Positions 7,736-19,758 of a stretch of 64,000 bases of DNA are shown here, piece after piece. The notes under the pieces were generated by a model. It saw only the letters and a program-made list of their open reading frames with translations. It was not told where the DNA came from and made no database searches. The stretch is taken from contig NZ_JAOPFX010000001.1 of NCBI RefSeq assembly GCF_025515205.1, forward strand, positions 558,001 to 622,000, given 5' to 3'. The translations under genes and the position numbers were made by a program. Source of the stretch: Microbacterium fluvii (GTDB lineage Bacteria > Actinomycetota > Actinomycetes > Actinomycetales > Microbacteriaceae). Position 1 is the stretch's first letter; each line of letters opens with the position of its first letter.

Positions 7736-9541
7736 TCAGCGCTCGTCGCGCGACGAACGGTGGCGGGGCTTGCGGTCGCCGCGGAACTCGCGGTCGTCGC
7801 GGCCTGCGCGGTCGCCGTCACGGCGGCGGGCGGGGCCGCCGGTGTCGAGGCGCAGCTCGATGAGCCGGCCCGAGATGCGGGTGTCGGCGAGGCGCTCGAG
7901 CGTGCCGCGCGGCAGGTCTGCCGGGAGCTCCACGAGCGAGAAGTCGGGGCGGATCTGGATCGCCCCGAAGTCGTCGCGGCGCAGGCCCCCCTCGTTGGCG
8001 AGGGCGCCGACGATCTGGCGGGGCTCGACGCGGTGGCGCTTGCCGACGGCGATGCGGTAGGTGCTCATCCCGTCCCGCGGGCGGCGGGGTGCGCGCTCGC
8101 CGCGGTCGCCGGACTCGAAGCGGTTCTTCTTGTCACCGCGGTCGGTGCGCTCCGGCCGCTCGCGGCGCGCCGGTTCGGGGTCGGGCTCGAGCAGCAGCGG
8201 CGACTCGCCCTGCGCGACCACGGCGAGGGCGGCGGCGACATCGACCTCCGGCACGTCGTGGTGGCGCACGTAGTGAGCGACGATGTCGCGGAAGCGCTCG
8301 ATGCGCTCAGCTTCGCCGAGGGCCGCCGTGATGCGGTCGTCGAAGCGCTCCAGGCGCGTGACGTTGACCTCGTCGACGCTCGGAAGCGCCATCTCGGTGA
8401 GGGGCTGTCGGGTCGCCTTCTCGATCGCCGCGACGAGCCAGCGCTCGCGGGGTGTCACGAAGCTGATCGCGTCGCCCGAGCGACCGGCGCGGCCCGTGCG
8501 GCCGATGCGGTGCACGTACGACTCGGTGTCGGTGGGGATGTCGAAGTTGACGACGTGCGAGATGCGCTCGACGTCCAGGCCGCGTGCGGCGACGTCGGTG
8601 GCGACGAGGATGTCGAGCTTGCCCGACTTCAGCTGGTTGACGGTGCGCTCGCGCTGGGCCTGCGCGATGTCGCCGTTGATGGCGGCGGCGGAATAGCCGC
8701 GGGCGCGCAGCTTCTCGGCGATCTCCTCGGTCACGCTCTTGGTGCGGCCGAACACGATCATGCCGTCGAAGTTCTCGACCTCGAGGATGCGGGTGAGCGC
8801 GTCCATCTTCTGCTGCCACGCCACGATGAGGTAGCGCTGGGCGATCGTGGCGGAGGTCGTGGTCTTGGTCTTGACCGTGATCTCCTGCGGATCGTTCAGG
8901 TACTGCTGCGACATGCGGCGGATCGGCGCGGGCATCGTGGCCGAGAAGAGGGCCACCTGCTTGGTGTCGGGGGTCTCGGCGAGGATCGTCTCGACGTCTT
9001 CGGCGAAGCCCATCTTGAGCATCTCGTCGGCCTCGTCGAGCACGAGGTAGTCGAGCTCGCTCAGGTCGAGGGTGCCCTTGTCGAGGTGGTCCATGATGCG
9101 ACCGGGGGTGCCGACGATCACGTGCACGCCTCGGCGCAGCGCCGACAGCTGCACGCCGTAGCCCTGACCGCCGTAGACGGGCAGGATGTGCACGCCTCGG
9201 AGATGCGCCGCGTACTTCTCGAACGCCTCGCACACCTGCAGCGCGAGCTCGCGGGTGGGGGCCAGCACGAGCGCCTGCGGGTTCTTGCGCGACACGTCGA
9301 GCCGGTCGATGATCGGCAGCGCGAAGGCAGCCGTCTTGCCCGTTCCGGTCTGGGCCATGCCGACCACGTCGCGCCCGGCCAGCAGCGGCGGGATGGTCGC
9401 GGCCTGGATCGCCGACGGCGTCTCGTACCCGACGTCGCGCAGGGCCTTGAGCACGGCGTCGCTCAGTCCCAGGTCGGCGAACGTCGGCGTCTCGGTCTCG
9501 GCGGGGGCTGCGGCGTCGGTCTGCGCGTCGGTTTCGGTCAC
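7736..9541 (-). CDS. DEAD-box ATP-dependent RNA helicase (DeaD/CsdA type)
   Basis: RNA helicase probably acting in ribosome assembly, RNA decay or cold adaptation. In the 601 residues all core motifs are visible in order: Q-motif region, AQTGTGKT, PTRELA, GTPGR, DEAD, SAT, the second RecA-like domain with ATDVAARGLD and HRIGRTGR. A basic Arg-rich linker leads to a DbpA-type RNA-binding domain around 490-560 (MSTYRIAVGKRHRVEPRQIV) and an RDDREFRGDRK tail. The start is GTG at 9541 with TACCCT five bases upstream and no ribosome binding site, suggesting leaderless translation. Confidence 0.95.
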   Translation of the reverse strand: MTETDAQTDAAAPAETETPTFADLGLSDAVLKALRDVGYETPSAIQAATIPPLLAGRDVVGMAQTGTGKTAAFALPIIDRLDVSRKNPQALVLAPTRELALQVCEAFEKYAAHLRGVHILPVYGGQGYGVQLSALRRGVHVIVGTPGRIMDHLDKGTLDLSELDYLVLDEADEMLKMGFAEDVETILAETPDTKQVALFSATMPAPIRRMSQQYLNDPQEITVKTKTTTSATIAQRYLIVAWQQKMDALTRILEVENFDGMIVFGRTKSVTEEIAEKLRARGYSAAAINGDIAQAQRERTVNQLKSGKLDILVATDVAARGLDVERISHVVNFDIPTDTESYVHRIGRTGRAGRSGDAISFVTPRERWLVAAIEKATRQPLTEMALPSVDEVNVTRLERFDDRITAALGEAERIERFRDIVAHYVRHHDVPEVDVAAALAVVAQGESPLLLEPDPEPARRERPERTDRGDKKNRFESGDRGERAPRRPRDGMSTYRIAVGKRHRVEPRQIVGALANEGGLRRDDFGAIQIRPDFSLVELPADLPRGTLERLADTRISGRLIELRLDTGGPARRRDGDRAGRDDREFRGDRKPRHRSSRDER

Positions 9542-9601
9542 AGTTCAGGGTAGTGCGTGCCGCCTGGGAGGCGGCAGGACGCGGTGGCCGCTACCGCGCG
9601 G

Positions 9602-9700
9602 TCAGGGTGCGTCGAGCCCCTCGGTCACCCAGGACGTCAGATCCAGCGGCTGGGTGGGCGGCAGCGCGATAGCGGCGGGATCGATCGGAGGAGTGCTCAT
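9602..9700 (-). CDS. Small peptide gene (32 aa) at the end of the PadR/ABC operon
   Basis: Short frame from ATG 9700 to TGA 9602, beginning MSTPPIDPAAIALPPTQP and ending WVTEGLDAP. It is preceded by GAAAGGA seven bases upstream, one of the clearest ribosome binding sites nearby, and starts 54 bases after the ABC permease stop on the same strand. The peptide is Pro-rich, has no Cys, no Lys and no hydrophobic segment long enough for a membrane helix. I do not recognise the family. Possibilities are an export substrate, a regulatory micropeptide for the transporter, or a conserved operon tail; coding is inferred from the ribosome binding site, position and intact frame only. Confidence 0.55.
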   Translation of the reverse strand: MSTPPIDPAAIALPPTQPLDLTSWVTEGLDAP

Positions 9701-9754
9701 CTGGTCGTCCTTTCGAGGGTTCACCTGACGGTGTCGTGGTGGCGATGGTTCGTC

Positions 9755-12613
9755 TCACGTGATCGCGGTGCGTCGGGTGAGTTCGGGGTGACGCGGCGGC
9801 ACCAGGGCGTTGACCGCGGCGATCGCGAGGGGCAGTCCGATGCAGAAGGCGCCGAGCACGGCCCACGGCACGTCGGGCAGCTGCTGAGTGCCTTGCGACT
9901 GGAGCGCGAAGCCGATCGGCGGAAGGATGCCGGCGGCGGCGCCCGCCAGCATCCCGAGCCCGGCGATGATCAGGCCCTGCCAGAACCCGACGCGCCTGCG
10001 CAGTCCTCGCGTGCCGCCCACCGCCGACAGGGTGGCATCGTCGGGGCGGCGCTCGAACCGGGCAAGCCCCAGCGCGACGGCGCTGGCGCCGAGCACGAGC
10101 ACGGCGACCGCCGCGAGCAGTGGCACCATCCACGCGGCGTCGCTCGGCGGCCCCGTCTCCAGCCGAGCGTCCATGCCGAAGGAGCGGCTGGAGGCAGCCG
10201 CCGCCTGGGCCTGCAGCTGGTCGAGGTCATCGGTCGACGGCGCGGTCGGGAACGACGCGATCACCCGCTCGGGCACGACCGAGATGCCGAGTTCTTTCGC
10301 CGTCTCCGGCGAGATCGCGATCGCGGTGGGCTGCAGCGGCGCGTCGACGGCGATGGCAGCGAGGTCCCGCTGCCATGCGGGCTCGGCGAGGGGGAACTCG
10401 GGATCGGGGATCCAGATGTTGTTGGGGATTCCGTTGTAGAGGTCGGCGCCCTGCCAGGCGGCGAGGTCGATCTCGCCGTCGGTGACGAAGCGATGGTCGG
10501 TCACGATCGCGGCGCCCGCGCGGTACGCGGTCAGCTGGGCGGCGCTGAGGGTGACTCCCAGTGCGGTCGACAGGTCGTCGGCCTCGACGACGGAGAGCGG
10601 GTTGCCGGGGTCCTGCCCCATCGAGCTCCAGGAGTCCTGCTCCTGGGGATCCCAGAGGAAGCGCTCCGGCATCAGGGCCATCGCGAGTGTCAGATCGTCC
10701 GGGACGTCTGCCGCTGACGGGTAGGCCCAGACGTCGTTGCGCTGCCGACTGATCACCGCGGCGTGCTCAGCACCGGCATCCTCGGCGAGGGCGACGGCGG
10801 TCGCAGCGCCGGCGGTCGCGTCATCGGGCGCGATGATGCCGTCGGTCGAGCCCGAGCCGGGCCAGATCGCCACCGAGAGGCTGCCCAGCGGTGCCGAGTA
10901 GTACCAGTTGCGTGCATTCTCGGCCGAGGTCATGGACGAGGTCGCCACGGCGAAGACCCCGATGAACACGGTGGCGGCGATGGCCGCGAACGCCGGCACC
11001 GTGCGTCCGGCGTTCGCGGCGGCATCCCGCGACGCGAGGCGCGCGGCGAGCCCGACCCGGGCCAGCACGAGCGAGCAGACCCACAGCAGCCACTGCCCCG
11101 ACAGGAGGATGCCCAGCTGGGCCAGCACCGGCCCGACCACGATCCCGTACGCGGGCGCGTAGCGCAGCGGGGAGCCCCACGAGATGTCGGAGGCGTTGAC
11201 GGCGACCATCGCGAGCGAACTCGCGATGGTCAGCCCTACCCCGGCCAGCAGGACGATCGAGCCCCAGAGGGGGCGCGCCGCGCCGGGCTTGCGCGGCCTG
11301 CGGGCGCCGCGCAGGGCGCTCAGCGCATCGGTGCGGGCGACCGTCCGCGCCGGCAGCAGAGCCGACAAGGTGCCGACCATGACCGCGAAGACGAGGATCG
11401 CCGCGACGCCAGGCCACGGCACGCGGAACCCCCAGAACACCGTCGCGCTGCCGTTCGCGGTCACGGGCATGATCGCCGCGGCCGCGGCCAGGCCCAGCGC
11501 CACACCGGCGATGCCGCCGAGCGCGCCCAGCGTCGTGCCCTGCAGCAGCACCGTGCGCCGGAGGTCACGCCGGTCGGCGCCGACGCTGGCCGCGACGGCG
11601 AGCGAGCGCTGCTGCCGCCGCGCGGCGACCGCGAACGCCGCACCGGCGAGCATGATGACGACATAGGCGGCGAACGCGCCTCCCACGGCGAGCGCGAGCA
11701 CGGTCTGCCAGATCGAGGCCCACTGATTCTGCATCGAGTCGCGCACTTCGGCCCGCACCTCGGTGGGCGGATCGAGGAGCACGTCGCGCGAGAGGGCGAC
11801 GATGCCGTCGCCGTTCAGCTGCTGCACGTCGGCCCATGAGAGGGCGAGCTCGGGCAGATACCAGCGGTACTCTCCACCGACGAGCGCCCGGGTGTCGGCC
11901 GTACTCGGCAGGAAGATCGCGGCCTCGTCATCGGTCAGACGCGCCGCGTCGAGTGTGCCGCTGACGCGGAAGCTGCCGCCGCCGTCTGCCAGTACGAGAT
12001 CCTCGCCTATCCGGATCCCCACGCGCTCGAGCGCCGCGGGCGTGACCATCGCCTCGTCGCTGTCGGCCGGACGTTCGCCGTCGACGAGATCGAAGACGCC
12101 CGAGAAGCGCGGGTCCCACGCTTCCCCGGTCCAGGCTGCGAGCACCCCCGTGCCGGCGGCTGTCTGCACGCGCGCGCTCGCGTTCGTCAGCAGGACCGAC
12201 TCGGTGCCAGCAGGAAGGGACGCCATCGGGTCAGAGGCGATGGTGCCGTCAGGAATCGTCGTCGATCCTTCGGCCGTCGCCGGGTAGCCGTTCCACTCCG
12301 GTTGGCTGGGCGCCTGCCAGAATCCGGCGTCGGCGACGCCCATCGGCGTCACCCATGCCTGCATCGCGCCCAACTCGGTGCGCACACGGTCGTCGGCAGT
12401 GGCGATCGCACTCGTCGCGACGACCGCGTACATCGTCATGAATGCGATCGGCAGCGCTACCAGAGTCGCGATGAGCAGGCTCGAAAGCCTGGTGCGTCTC
12501 ACCTGGCGGCGCGCCAGTCGAGCCGCGACGCTCCAGCGGGCCGCCGATGTTCCGCGGGGACGCCGCATCGTGGACCTCGCCGCCCGGCGGGGTGCGGCGA
12601 GCAGACGGGTCAC
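9755..12613 (-). CDS. FtsX/MacB-type ABC transporter permease
   Basis: Large permease of 952 residues with a basic N-terminus, a first membrane helix at about 45-70, a long extracytoplasmic region (about 75-300), then FtsX-like helix groups near 310-440, further helices near 470-570, a second extracytoplasmic region (about 570-830) and a final set of three or four helices to the C-terminus. This duplicated layout is typical of actinobacterial exporters related to MacB/LolC and often linked to antimicrobial-peptide or lipoprotein export. It overlaps the ATPase gene by four bases. Its substrate cannot be told from sequence. Confidence 0.9.
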   Translation of the reverse strand: MTRLLAAPRRAARSTMRRPRGTSAARWSVAARLARRQVRRTRLSSLLIATLVALPIAFMTMYAVVATSAIATADDRVRTELGAMQAWVTPMGVADAGFWQAPSQPEWNGYPATAEGSTTIPDGTIASDPMASLPAGTESVLLTNASARVQTAAGTGVLAAWTGEAWDPRFSGVFDLVDGERPADSDEAMVTPAALERVGIRIGEDLVLADGGGSFRVSGTLDAARLTDDEAAIFLPSTADTRALVGGEYRWYLPELALSWADVQQLNGDGIVALSRDVLLDPPTEVRAEVRDSMQNQWASIWQTVLALAVGGAFAAYVVIMLAGAAFAVAARRQQRSLAVAASVGADRRDLRRTVLLQGTTLGALGGIAGVALGLAAAAAIMPVTANGSATVFWGFRVPWPGVAAILVFAVMVGTLSALLPARTVARTDALSALRGARRPRKPGAARPLWGSIVLLAGVGLTIASSLAMVAVNASDISWGSPLRYAPAYGIVVGPVLAQLGILLSGQWLLWVCSLVLARVGLAARLASRDAAANAGRTVPAFAAIAATVFIGVFAVATSSMTSAENARNWYYSAPLGSLSVAIWPGSGSTDGIIAPDDATAGAATAVALAEDAGAEHAAVISRQRNDVWAYPSAADVPDDLTLAMALMPERFLWDPQEQDSWSSMGQDPGNPLSVVEADDLSTALGVTLSAAQLTAYRAGAAIVTDHRFVTDGEIDLAAWQGADLYNGIPNNIWIPDPEFPLAEPAWQRDLAAIAVDAPLQPTAIAISPETAKELGISVVPERVIASFPTAPSTDDLDQLQAQAAAASSRSFGMDARLETGPPSDAAWMVPLLAAVAVLVLGASAVALGLARFERRPDDATLSAVGGTRGLRRRVGFWQGLIIAGLGMLAGAAAGILPPIGFALQSQGTQQLPDVPWAVLGAFCIGLPLAIAAVNALVPPRHPELTRRTAIT

Positions 12614-13347
12614 CTGCTGCCTCCCGCGAGCAGCGCCTCCGCGCCGTCTCTGCGCGACTCGTCGACGATGCGACCATCGCGCAGGAACACGATCCGGTCG
12701 GCGACGGCGGCGTGGCGGGCTTCGTGGGTGACCAGGATGCCGGCGGCACCGGCATCGACGCGGGCGCGCAGCATCCGCAGCACCATCTCGCCGGTCACCG
12801 AGTCCAGCGCCCCCGTCGGCTCGTCGGCGAGGATCAGGCGCCGCCCGCCGACGACGGCCCTGGCGATCGCGACGCGCTGCTGCTGCCCGCCCGAGAGGTC
12901 GTCGGGGTAGGCGTCGAGCTTGTCTTCGAGCCCCACCGAGGCGAGGGCGTCCCGGCCGGCGCGGCGCGCCACGCGCGAGCGGAAGCCGTCGAGCTCGAGG
13001 GGAAGCGTCACGTTCTCGATCGCCGTCAGCGTGGGGATGAGGTTGAAGTCCTGGAAGACGAACCCGAGCGAGCGCCGCCGCAGCTGCGCGATCTGGGCGG
13101 GGGACTGGTCGCTGAGAAACGATCCCTCGATCACGACTTCCCCGGTCGTCGGCTGCTGGAGGCCTCCTGCGACCGACAGCAGTGTCGACTTGCCCGAGCC
13201 GGACGCGCCCATGATCGCGACGAGCTCGCCTTCGTGCACCTGCAGATCCACGCCGGAGAGGGCCGAGACCGACGTCGCGCCGTTGCCGTACTGCTGAGTC
13301 ACGCCGATCAGCTGCAGCACGACCGCAGCGTCGAGTCGCCCGGTCAC
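12610..13347 (-). CDS. ABC transporter ATPase (MacB/LolD type)
   Basis: The 245-residue ATPase energises the FtsX-type permease. Visible motifs are Walker A GASGSGKST, Q-loop FVFQDFNL, signature LSGGQQQR, Walker B LILADEPTGALD and the H-loop LVTHEARH. The DEPTGALDS sequence is characteristic of the MacB/LolD family. It starts with GTG at 13347, overlapping the PadR stop by four bases (GTGA), and ends overlapping the permease start. The three genes therefore form one tightly coupled operon read from the PadR promoter. Confidence 0.93.
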   Translation of the reverse strand: MTGRLDAAVVLQLIGVTQQYGNGATSVSALSGVDLQVHEGELVAIMGASGSGKSTLLSVAGGLQQPTTGEVVIEGSFLSDQSPAQIAQLRRRSLGFVFQDFNLIPTLTAIENVTLPLELDGFRSRVARRAGRDALASVGLEDKLDAYPDDLSGGQQQRVAIARAVVGGRRLILADEPTGALDSVTGEMVLRMLRARVDAGAAGILVTHEARHAAVADRIVFLRDGRIVDESRRDGAEALLAGGSR

Positions 13348-13949
13348 CGCGCCCGCTCCGCGACCTCGCGCGCGGGGCGGCCGCGCTTGGGGCGTTCGGT
13401 CGACAGCTCCAGGACCATGGCGTGCTCGGGGTGCAGCGCCAGGCGCTGCTCGGTGTGGTCGAGCCAGCGCACCTCTGCCTCGGCGGCGAAGATCATCGAG
13501 TCGACCACGAGCGACCATGCGAGCTCCTGCGGACCATCGGGGTCGCCGCCGGCGTACTTCGTGCGCTGCAGCGACTGCAGCTGTGCGAGCGACGCGCGCC
13601 GCTGGGTCTGGATGACGGCCGCGACGTCGACGCCCGGAAGGGTCGCGGCGACGGCGAGCTTGACAGCCAGCTCGTCGCGCGTCCCCTGACCGCGCTCGAC
13701 GGGGGAGTCGAGCCAGGCCCGCACCTCGGCGCTCCCGGCAGGTGTGATCTGCCAGTAGACGTGGCCCTGGTCGTCGGTCTCGCCCTTCTCGACGAGTCCG
13801 TCGCGCTCGAGCCGTTCGAGCGTGTTGTAGATCTGGCCGACGTTCAGCGGCCAGGTCGACCCCGTCCGCCGGTCGAACTCGCTGCGCAGCTGGTAGCCGT
13901 AACAGGGTCCCTGGTCGAGGATCGCCAACAGGCTCTGTCGTACCGACAT
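13344..13949 (-). CDS. PadR-family transcriptional regulator
   Basis: First gene of the exporter operon. The 201 residues have an N-terminal winged helix (about 1-80: SVRQSLLAILDQGPCYGYQL, then GQIYNTLERLERDGLV) and a helical C-terminal dimerisation region with a basic tail. PadR proteins repress exporters next to them and are released by the exported drug or peptide. ATG at 13949 is chosen because GGAGAGA lies just upstream and it starts at the conserved MSVRQSLL; a longer frame from 14039 runs through the operator. A near-perfect inverted repeat with an internal -10 sits immediately upstream, pointing to autoregulation. Confidence 0.93.
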   Translation of the reverse strand: MSVRQSLLAILDQGPCYGYQLRSEFDRRTGSTWPLNVGQIYNTLERLERDGLVEKGETDDQGHVYWQITPAGSAEVRAWLDSPVERGQGTRDELAVKLAVAATLPGVDVAAVIQTQRRASLAQLQSLQRTKYAGGDPDGPQELAWSLVVDSMIFAAEAEVRWLDHTEQRLALHPEHAMVLELSTERPKRGRPAREVAERAR

Positions 13950-13972
13950 CGGTCTCTCCGTCCACATGCTTT

Positions 13973-14009
13973 TCCGGGTATGTAGTTGCCGAGTATATAC
14001 ATACCGGGA
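13973..14009 (-). promoter_or_regulatory. Probable PadR operator overlapping its own promoter
   Basis: TCCGGGTATGTA (13973-13984) and TACATACCGGGA (13998-14009) are inverted copies with one mismatch, separated by 13 bases. The core ATGTA...TACAT matches the ATGT-N-ACAT form of PadR sites. Between the arms lies AGTATA, which reads TATACT on the minus strand and would be the -10. A bound dimer would cover the promoter. Confidence 0.7.
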
Positions 14010-14045
14010 AACACCGCGACCATCGCCGCCCCGCCCCATCGCTCA

Positions 14046-14172
14046 GTCGTCACATATGGCGACCCGTCGCCGCGAGAGGTCGCCGTTTACGACGACCGAA
14101 GCCGGCGGCATCCGCTTCGGTCGTCACATATGGCGACCGAAAGCGCCGGGGAAGTCGCCATATACGACGACC
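14046..14172. repeat. Two tandem copies of a GTCGTC/GACGAC hairpin element
   Basis: This occupies the middle of the 426-base padR-secA gap. Unit one: GTCGTCACATATGGCGACC (14046-14064) and the inverted GGTCGCCGTTTACGACGACC (14078-14097). Unit two: GGTCGTCACATATGGCGACC (14119-14138) and GTCGCCATATACGACGACC (14154-14172). The two units are offset by about 74 bases, and outer and inner arms can pair within or between units. It lies between divergent promoters, so it is not simply a terminator. The rest of the gap (14173-14285) is GC-rich with no gene seen. Confidence 0.7.
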
Positions 14173-14285
14173 GAACGAAAGGGAGAGGCGTCAATAGGCG
14201 TCAGGCGGGGTGGGGGGCAGGGCGGGGTGAGGGCGGGCGGATGCTGCGCACCACCCACCCAGCGCACGCCAAGGTCACAGGCGGA

Positions 14286-14291
14286 TAACAT
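14286..14291 (+). promoter_or_regulatory. Candidate -10 box for secA
   Basis: TAACAT fits TANNNT and lies about 85 bases before the secA GTG. No clear -35 is seen. The resulting leader of about 75 bases contains an ATG at 14300 whose frame overlaps secA out of phase. Confidence 0.4.
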
Positions 14292-14375
14292 AGGTGCGTA
14301 TGCCCGCAGGGCGCCCGATGGCGTGCGCGGCACCGGCGAACCCGCCGAATCAGCCCGACAGTATGGAGATCCTCC

Positions 14376-17189
<2,814 letters not shown>

Positions 17190-17367
17190 CCCGACCTCGT
17201 CGGACATTCCGTCGCGCCGACGCGCAGGATCCGGACATACATCTGGATCCATGTGAAATTTGTGTTTCGGTGTGCGAATCCGTCGCGCGGCGCACCTCGG
17301 ATCTGACAGGATCGGTCTCACCTGTCGCCTGCGGGGCTCCCGATCCCCGCCGATTCGAGGAGCGTCC

Positions 17368-18603
17368 ATGCCCAGAGGACCCCTGCCAGAAGACCCCGCC
17401 CTGCGTGCGCTGATCCAGCAGGCCCGGCGTGCACAGCTGACGCGCCGCGGCTTCGTCGGCGGCGCGACCCTGTCGATGGCGGCGTTCCTCGCCGCCTGCT
17501 CGGGCAAAGTCGGCGGGTCGGGCGGCGGCGCCGCGACGACCGCGCCGACGGCGGCGGCCGACCTCTCCGACAGCGTCAAGGCGCTCACGTGGGCCAACTG
17601 GTCGTTCTACCTCGATGAGGACGACGACGGCAACTACCCGAGCCTGGATGCGTTCATCGAGCGCACCGGCATCGACGTCACCTACGACGTCGCGGTCGAC
17701 GACAACAACACCTACTTCGCGAAGGTGCGCGACCAGCTCGCCCTCGGCAAGGACATCGGGGCCGACGTCGTGTGCCTCACCGACTGGATGGCCTCGATCT
17801 GGATCCAGTCCGGCTACACGCAGGCCTTCGACAAGGCGAATCTGCCCAACGCCACCGCCAACCTCACCGCGAGCCTGCAGAATCCCGACTTCGACAAGGG
17901 CCGCGCGAACTCGCTGCCGTGGCAGTCGGGCTTCGCCGGCCTGGCCTGGAACAAAGAGAAGCTGCCGCAGGGCCTCAAGAGCGTCGAGGATCTCTGGGCG
18001 CCCGACCTCAAGGGACGCGTGGGCGTGCTCAGCGAGATGCGCGACACGATGGGCGTCATCATGCTCAGTCAGGGTGTCGACATCTCGGGCTCGTGGGGCG
18101 ACACCGAGTTCGACAACGCGCTGGCCGTGTTCGAGGAGCAGGTCTCCAGCGGCCAGATCCGCAACATCAAGGGCAACTCGTACGCCGACGACCTCAAGAA
18201 CGAAGACACGCTCGCCGCGATCGTGTGGTCGGGCGACATCACCGCGATCAACGCCGAGGTCGGCGACAAGTTCGGGTTCGCGCTGCCCGACTCGGGCGGA
18301 ACCCTCTGGAGCGACAACTTCATGATCCCGGTGGGGTCGTCGCAGAAGGCCAACGCCGAGAAGCTCATCGACTACTACTACGAGCCCGAGGTGGCCGCCA
18401 CCGTCGCCGCATGGGTGAACTACATCACCCCCGTCGAGGGCGCCAGAGAGGCGATGGAGCAGATCGACCCCAGCATGGTCGACAACCAGCTCATCTTCCC
18501 CGACGAAGACACCCTCTCGCAGGCCCACATCTTCCGCGCACTCAGCAACGCCGAGCAGCAGAAGTACAGCGCCGCCTTCGAGGGCGTGGGACTCGGCGCG
18601 TGA
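17368..18603 (+). CDS. Polyamine-type ABC transporter substrate-binding lipoprotein (PotD-like)
   Basis: Extracellular binding protein of 411 residues that delivers a substrate, probably spermidine/putrescine or a related compound, to the permeases encoded downstream. The N-terminus has a twin-arginine motif (TRRGFVGG) before a hydrophobic stretch ending in lipobox LAAC, so it may be exported folded through Tat and then lipidated. The body is a periplasmic-binding fold with ALTWANWSFYLD at the start of the mature part and a YYYEPEVAATVAAWVNYITPV block typical of PotD. ATG at 17368 has GAGGAG upstream. Specificity is inferred from family only. Confidence 0.9.
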   Translation: MPRGPLPEDPALRALIQQARRAQLTRRGFVGGATLSMAAFLAACSGKVGGSGGGAATTAPTAAADLSDSVKALTWANWSFYLDEDDDGNYPSLDAFIERTGIDVTYDVAVDDNNTYFAKVRDQLALGKDIGADVVCLTDWMASIWIQSGYTQAFDKANLPNATANLTASLQNPDFDKGRANSLPWQSGFAGLAWNKEKLPQGLKSVEDLWAPDLKGRVGVLSEMRDTMGVIMLSQGVDISGSWGDTEFDNALAVFEEQVSSGQIRNIKGNSYADDLKNEDTLAAIVWSGDITAINAEVGDKFGFALPDSGGTLWSDNFMIPVGSSQKANAEKLIDYYYEPEVAATVAAWVNYITPVEGAREAMEQIDPSMVDNQLIFPDEDTLSQAHIFRALSNAEQQKYSAAFEGVGLGA

Positions 18604-19757
18604 GCGCGACGACGTCGTTCGGCGAGGCCGGAGCAGACCTCGAGCTGCAGGGGATCCGCAAGGAGTTCCCCGGCTTCACCGCGATCGAAGAGCTCGACCT
18701 CGTCATTCCGGCGGGCTCGTTCTTCGCGCTGCTGGGGCCCTCCGGCTGTGGCAAGACCACGACGCTGCGCCTCGTGGCGGGGCTCGAGGACCCGACCGCC
18801 GGTCGCATCCTCATCGGCGGCGCCGACGTGACCGACGTGCGCCCGCACAAGCGCCCCGTCAACACGGTGTTCCAGAGCTACGCGCTCTTCCCGCACATGA
18901 CGGTGCTCGAGAACGTCGAGTTCGGGCTGAAGCGCCGTGGTGTGAAGGATGCCGTCGCGCGCGCTCACGAGGCGCTCGCCCTCGTCGAACTCGACCACGT
19001 GGCATCCCGCAGACCCAGCCAGCTCTCCGGCGGCCAGCAGCAGCGCGTCGCGCTCGCGCGCGCCGTCGTCAACCGGCCCGCGCTGCTGCTGCTCGACGAG
19101 CCGCTGGGCGCGCTCGACCTGAAGCTGCGCCGCCAGATGCAGCTCGAGCTCAAATCGATCCAGGACGAAGTGGGGCTGACCTTCCTGCACGTGACGCACG
19201 ACCAGGAGGAGGCCATGACCATGGCCGACACTGTGGCCGTCATGAACCAGGGTCGCATCGAGCAGCTGGGCACGCCGGAAGAGCTCTACGAACTGCCCCG
19301 CACCGGCTTCGTCGCCGGCTTCCTCGGGCAGTCGAACCTCGTGCCGGCCACCGTCGAGTCGGTCGCAGGCGGCATCGTCACCGCCCGCACCGCCGGAGGC
19401 GTGCTCGCCCTGCCGGCCGAACGCGCCGTCAGCACGGCGGGCCAGATCACGGTGGGCGTGCGGCCGGAGAAGCTCATGCTGCGCACCGAGGAGCCCGCCC
19501 GCGACGGCCTCGAGAACGTGCTCGGCCCCGGCCGTGTCGTCGACGTGTCGTTCACCGGTGTGAGCACGCAGTACGCGCTCGAGGTGCCGGGCATCGGCCG
19601 CCTGTCGGTGTTCGCGCAGAACATGGTGTTCGGCTCCGGGGCCCCGGTGGGGGCGGAGGTGTGGGTGTCGTGGCGCCGCGAGTACACGTTCGGACTCGAC
19701 GCGCAGGCCATCGCATCCGCTGCCGAGGCCGAAGAGCTCGCCGAGGACGGCTCCTGA
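18600..19757 (+). CDS. potA: Polyamine-type ABC transporter ATPase (PotA-like)
   Basis: The 385-residue ATPase of the importer. The ATPase domain (about 1-250) has Walker [11 protein letters not shown]-loop [14 protein letters not shown], signature LSGGQQQR, Walker [13 protein letters not shown] and H-loop [12 protein letters not shown]-terminal TOBE regulatory domain follows (about 265-360, VGVRPEKL). It starts with GTG at 18600, overlapping the binding-protein stop by four bases. Gene order potD-A-B-C with overlaps indicates one operon. Confidence 0.93.
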   Translation: MSATTSFGEAGADLELQGIRKEFPGFTAIEELDLVIPAGSFFALLGPSGCGKTTTLRLVAGLEDPTAGRILIGGADVTDVRPHKRPVNTVFQSYALFPHMTVLENVEFGLKRRGVKDAVARAHEALALVELDHVASRRPSQLSGGQQQRVALARAVVNRPALLLLDEPLGALDLKLRRQMQLELKSIQDEVGLTFLHVTHDQEEAMTMADTVAVMNQGRIEQLGTPEELYELPRTGFVAGFLGQSNLVPATVESVAGGIVTARTAGGVLALPAERAVSTAGQITVGVRPEKLMLRTEEPARDGLENVLGPGRVVDVSFTGVSTQYALEVPGIGRLSVFAQNMVFGSGAPVGAEVWVSWRREYTFGLDAQAIASAAEAEELAEDGS

Positions 19758-19758
19758 C

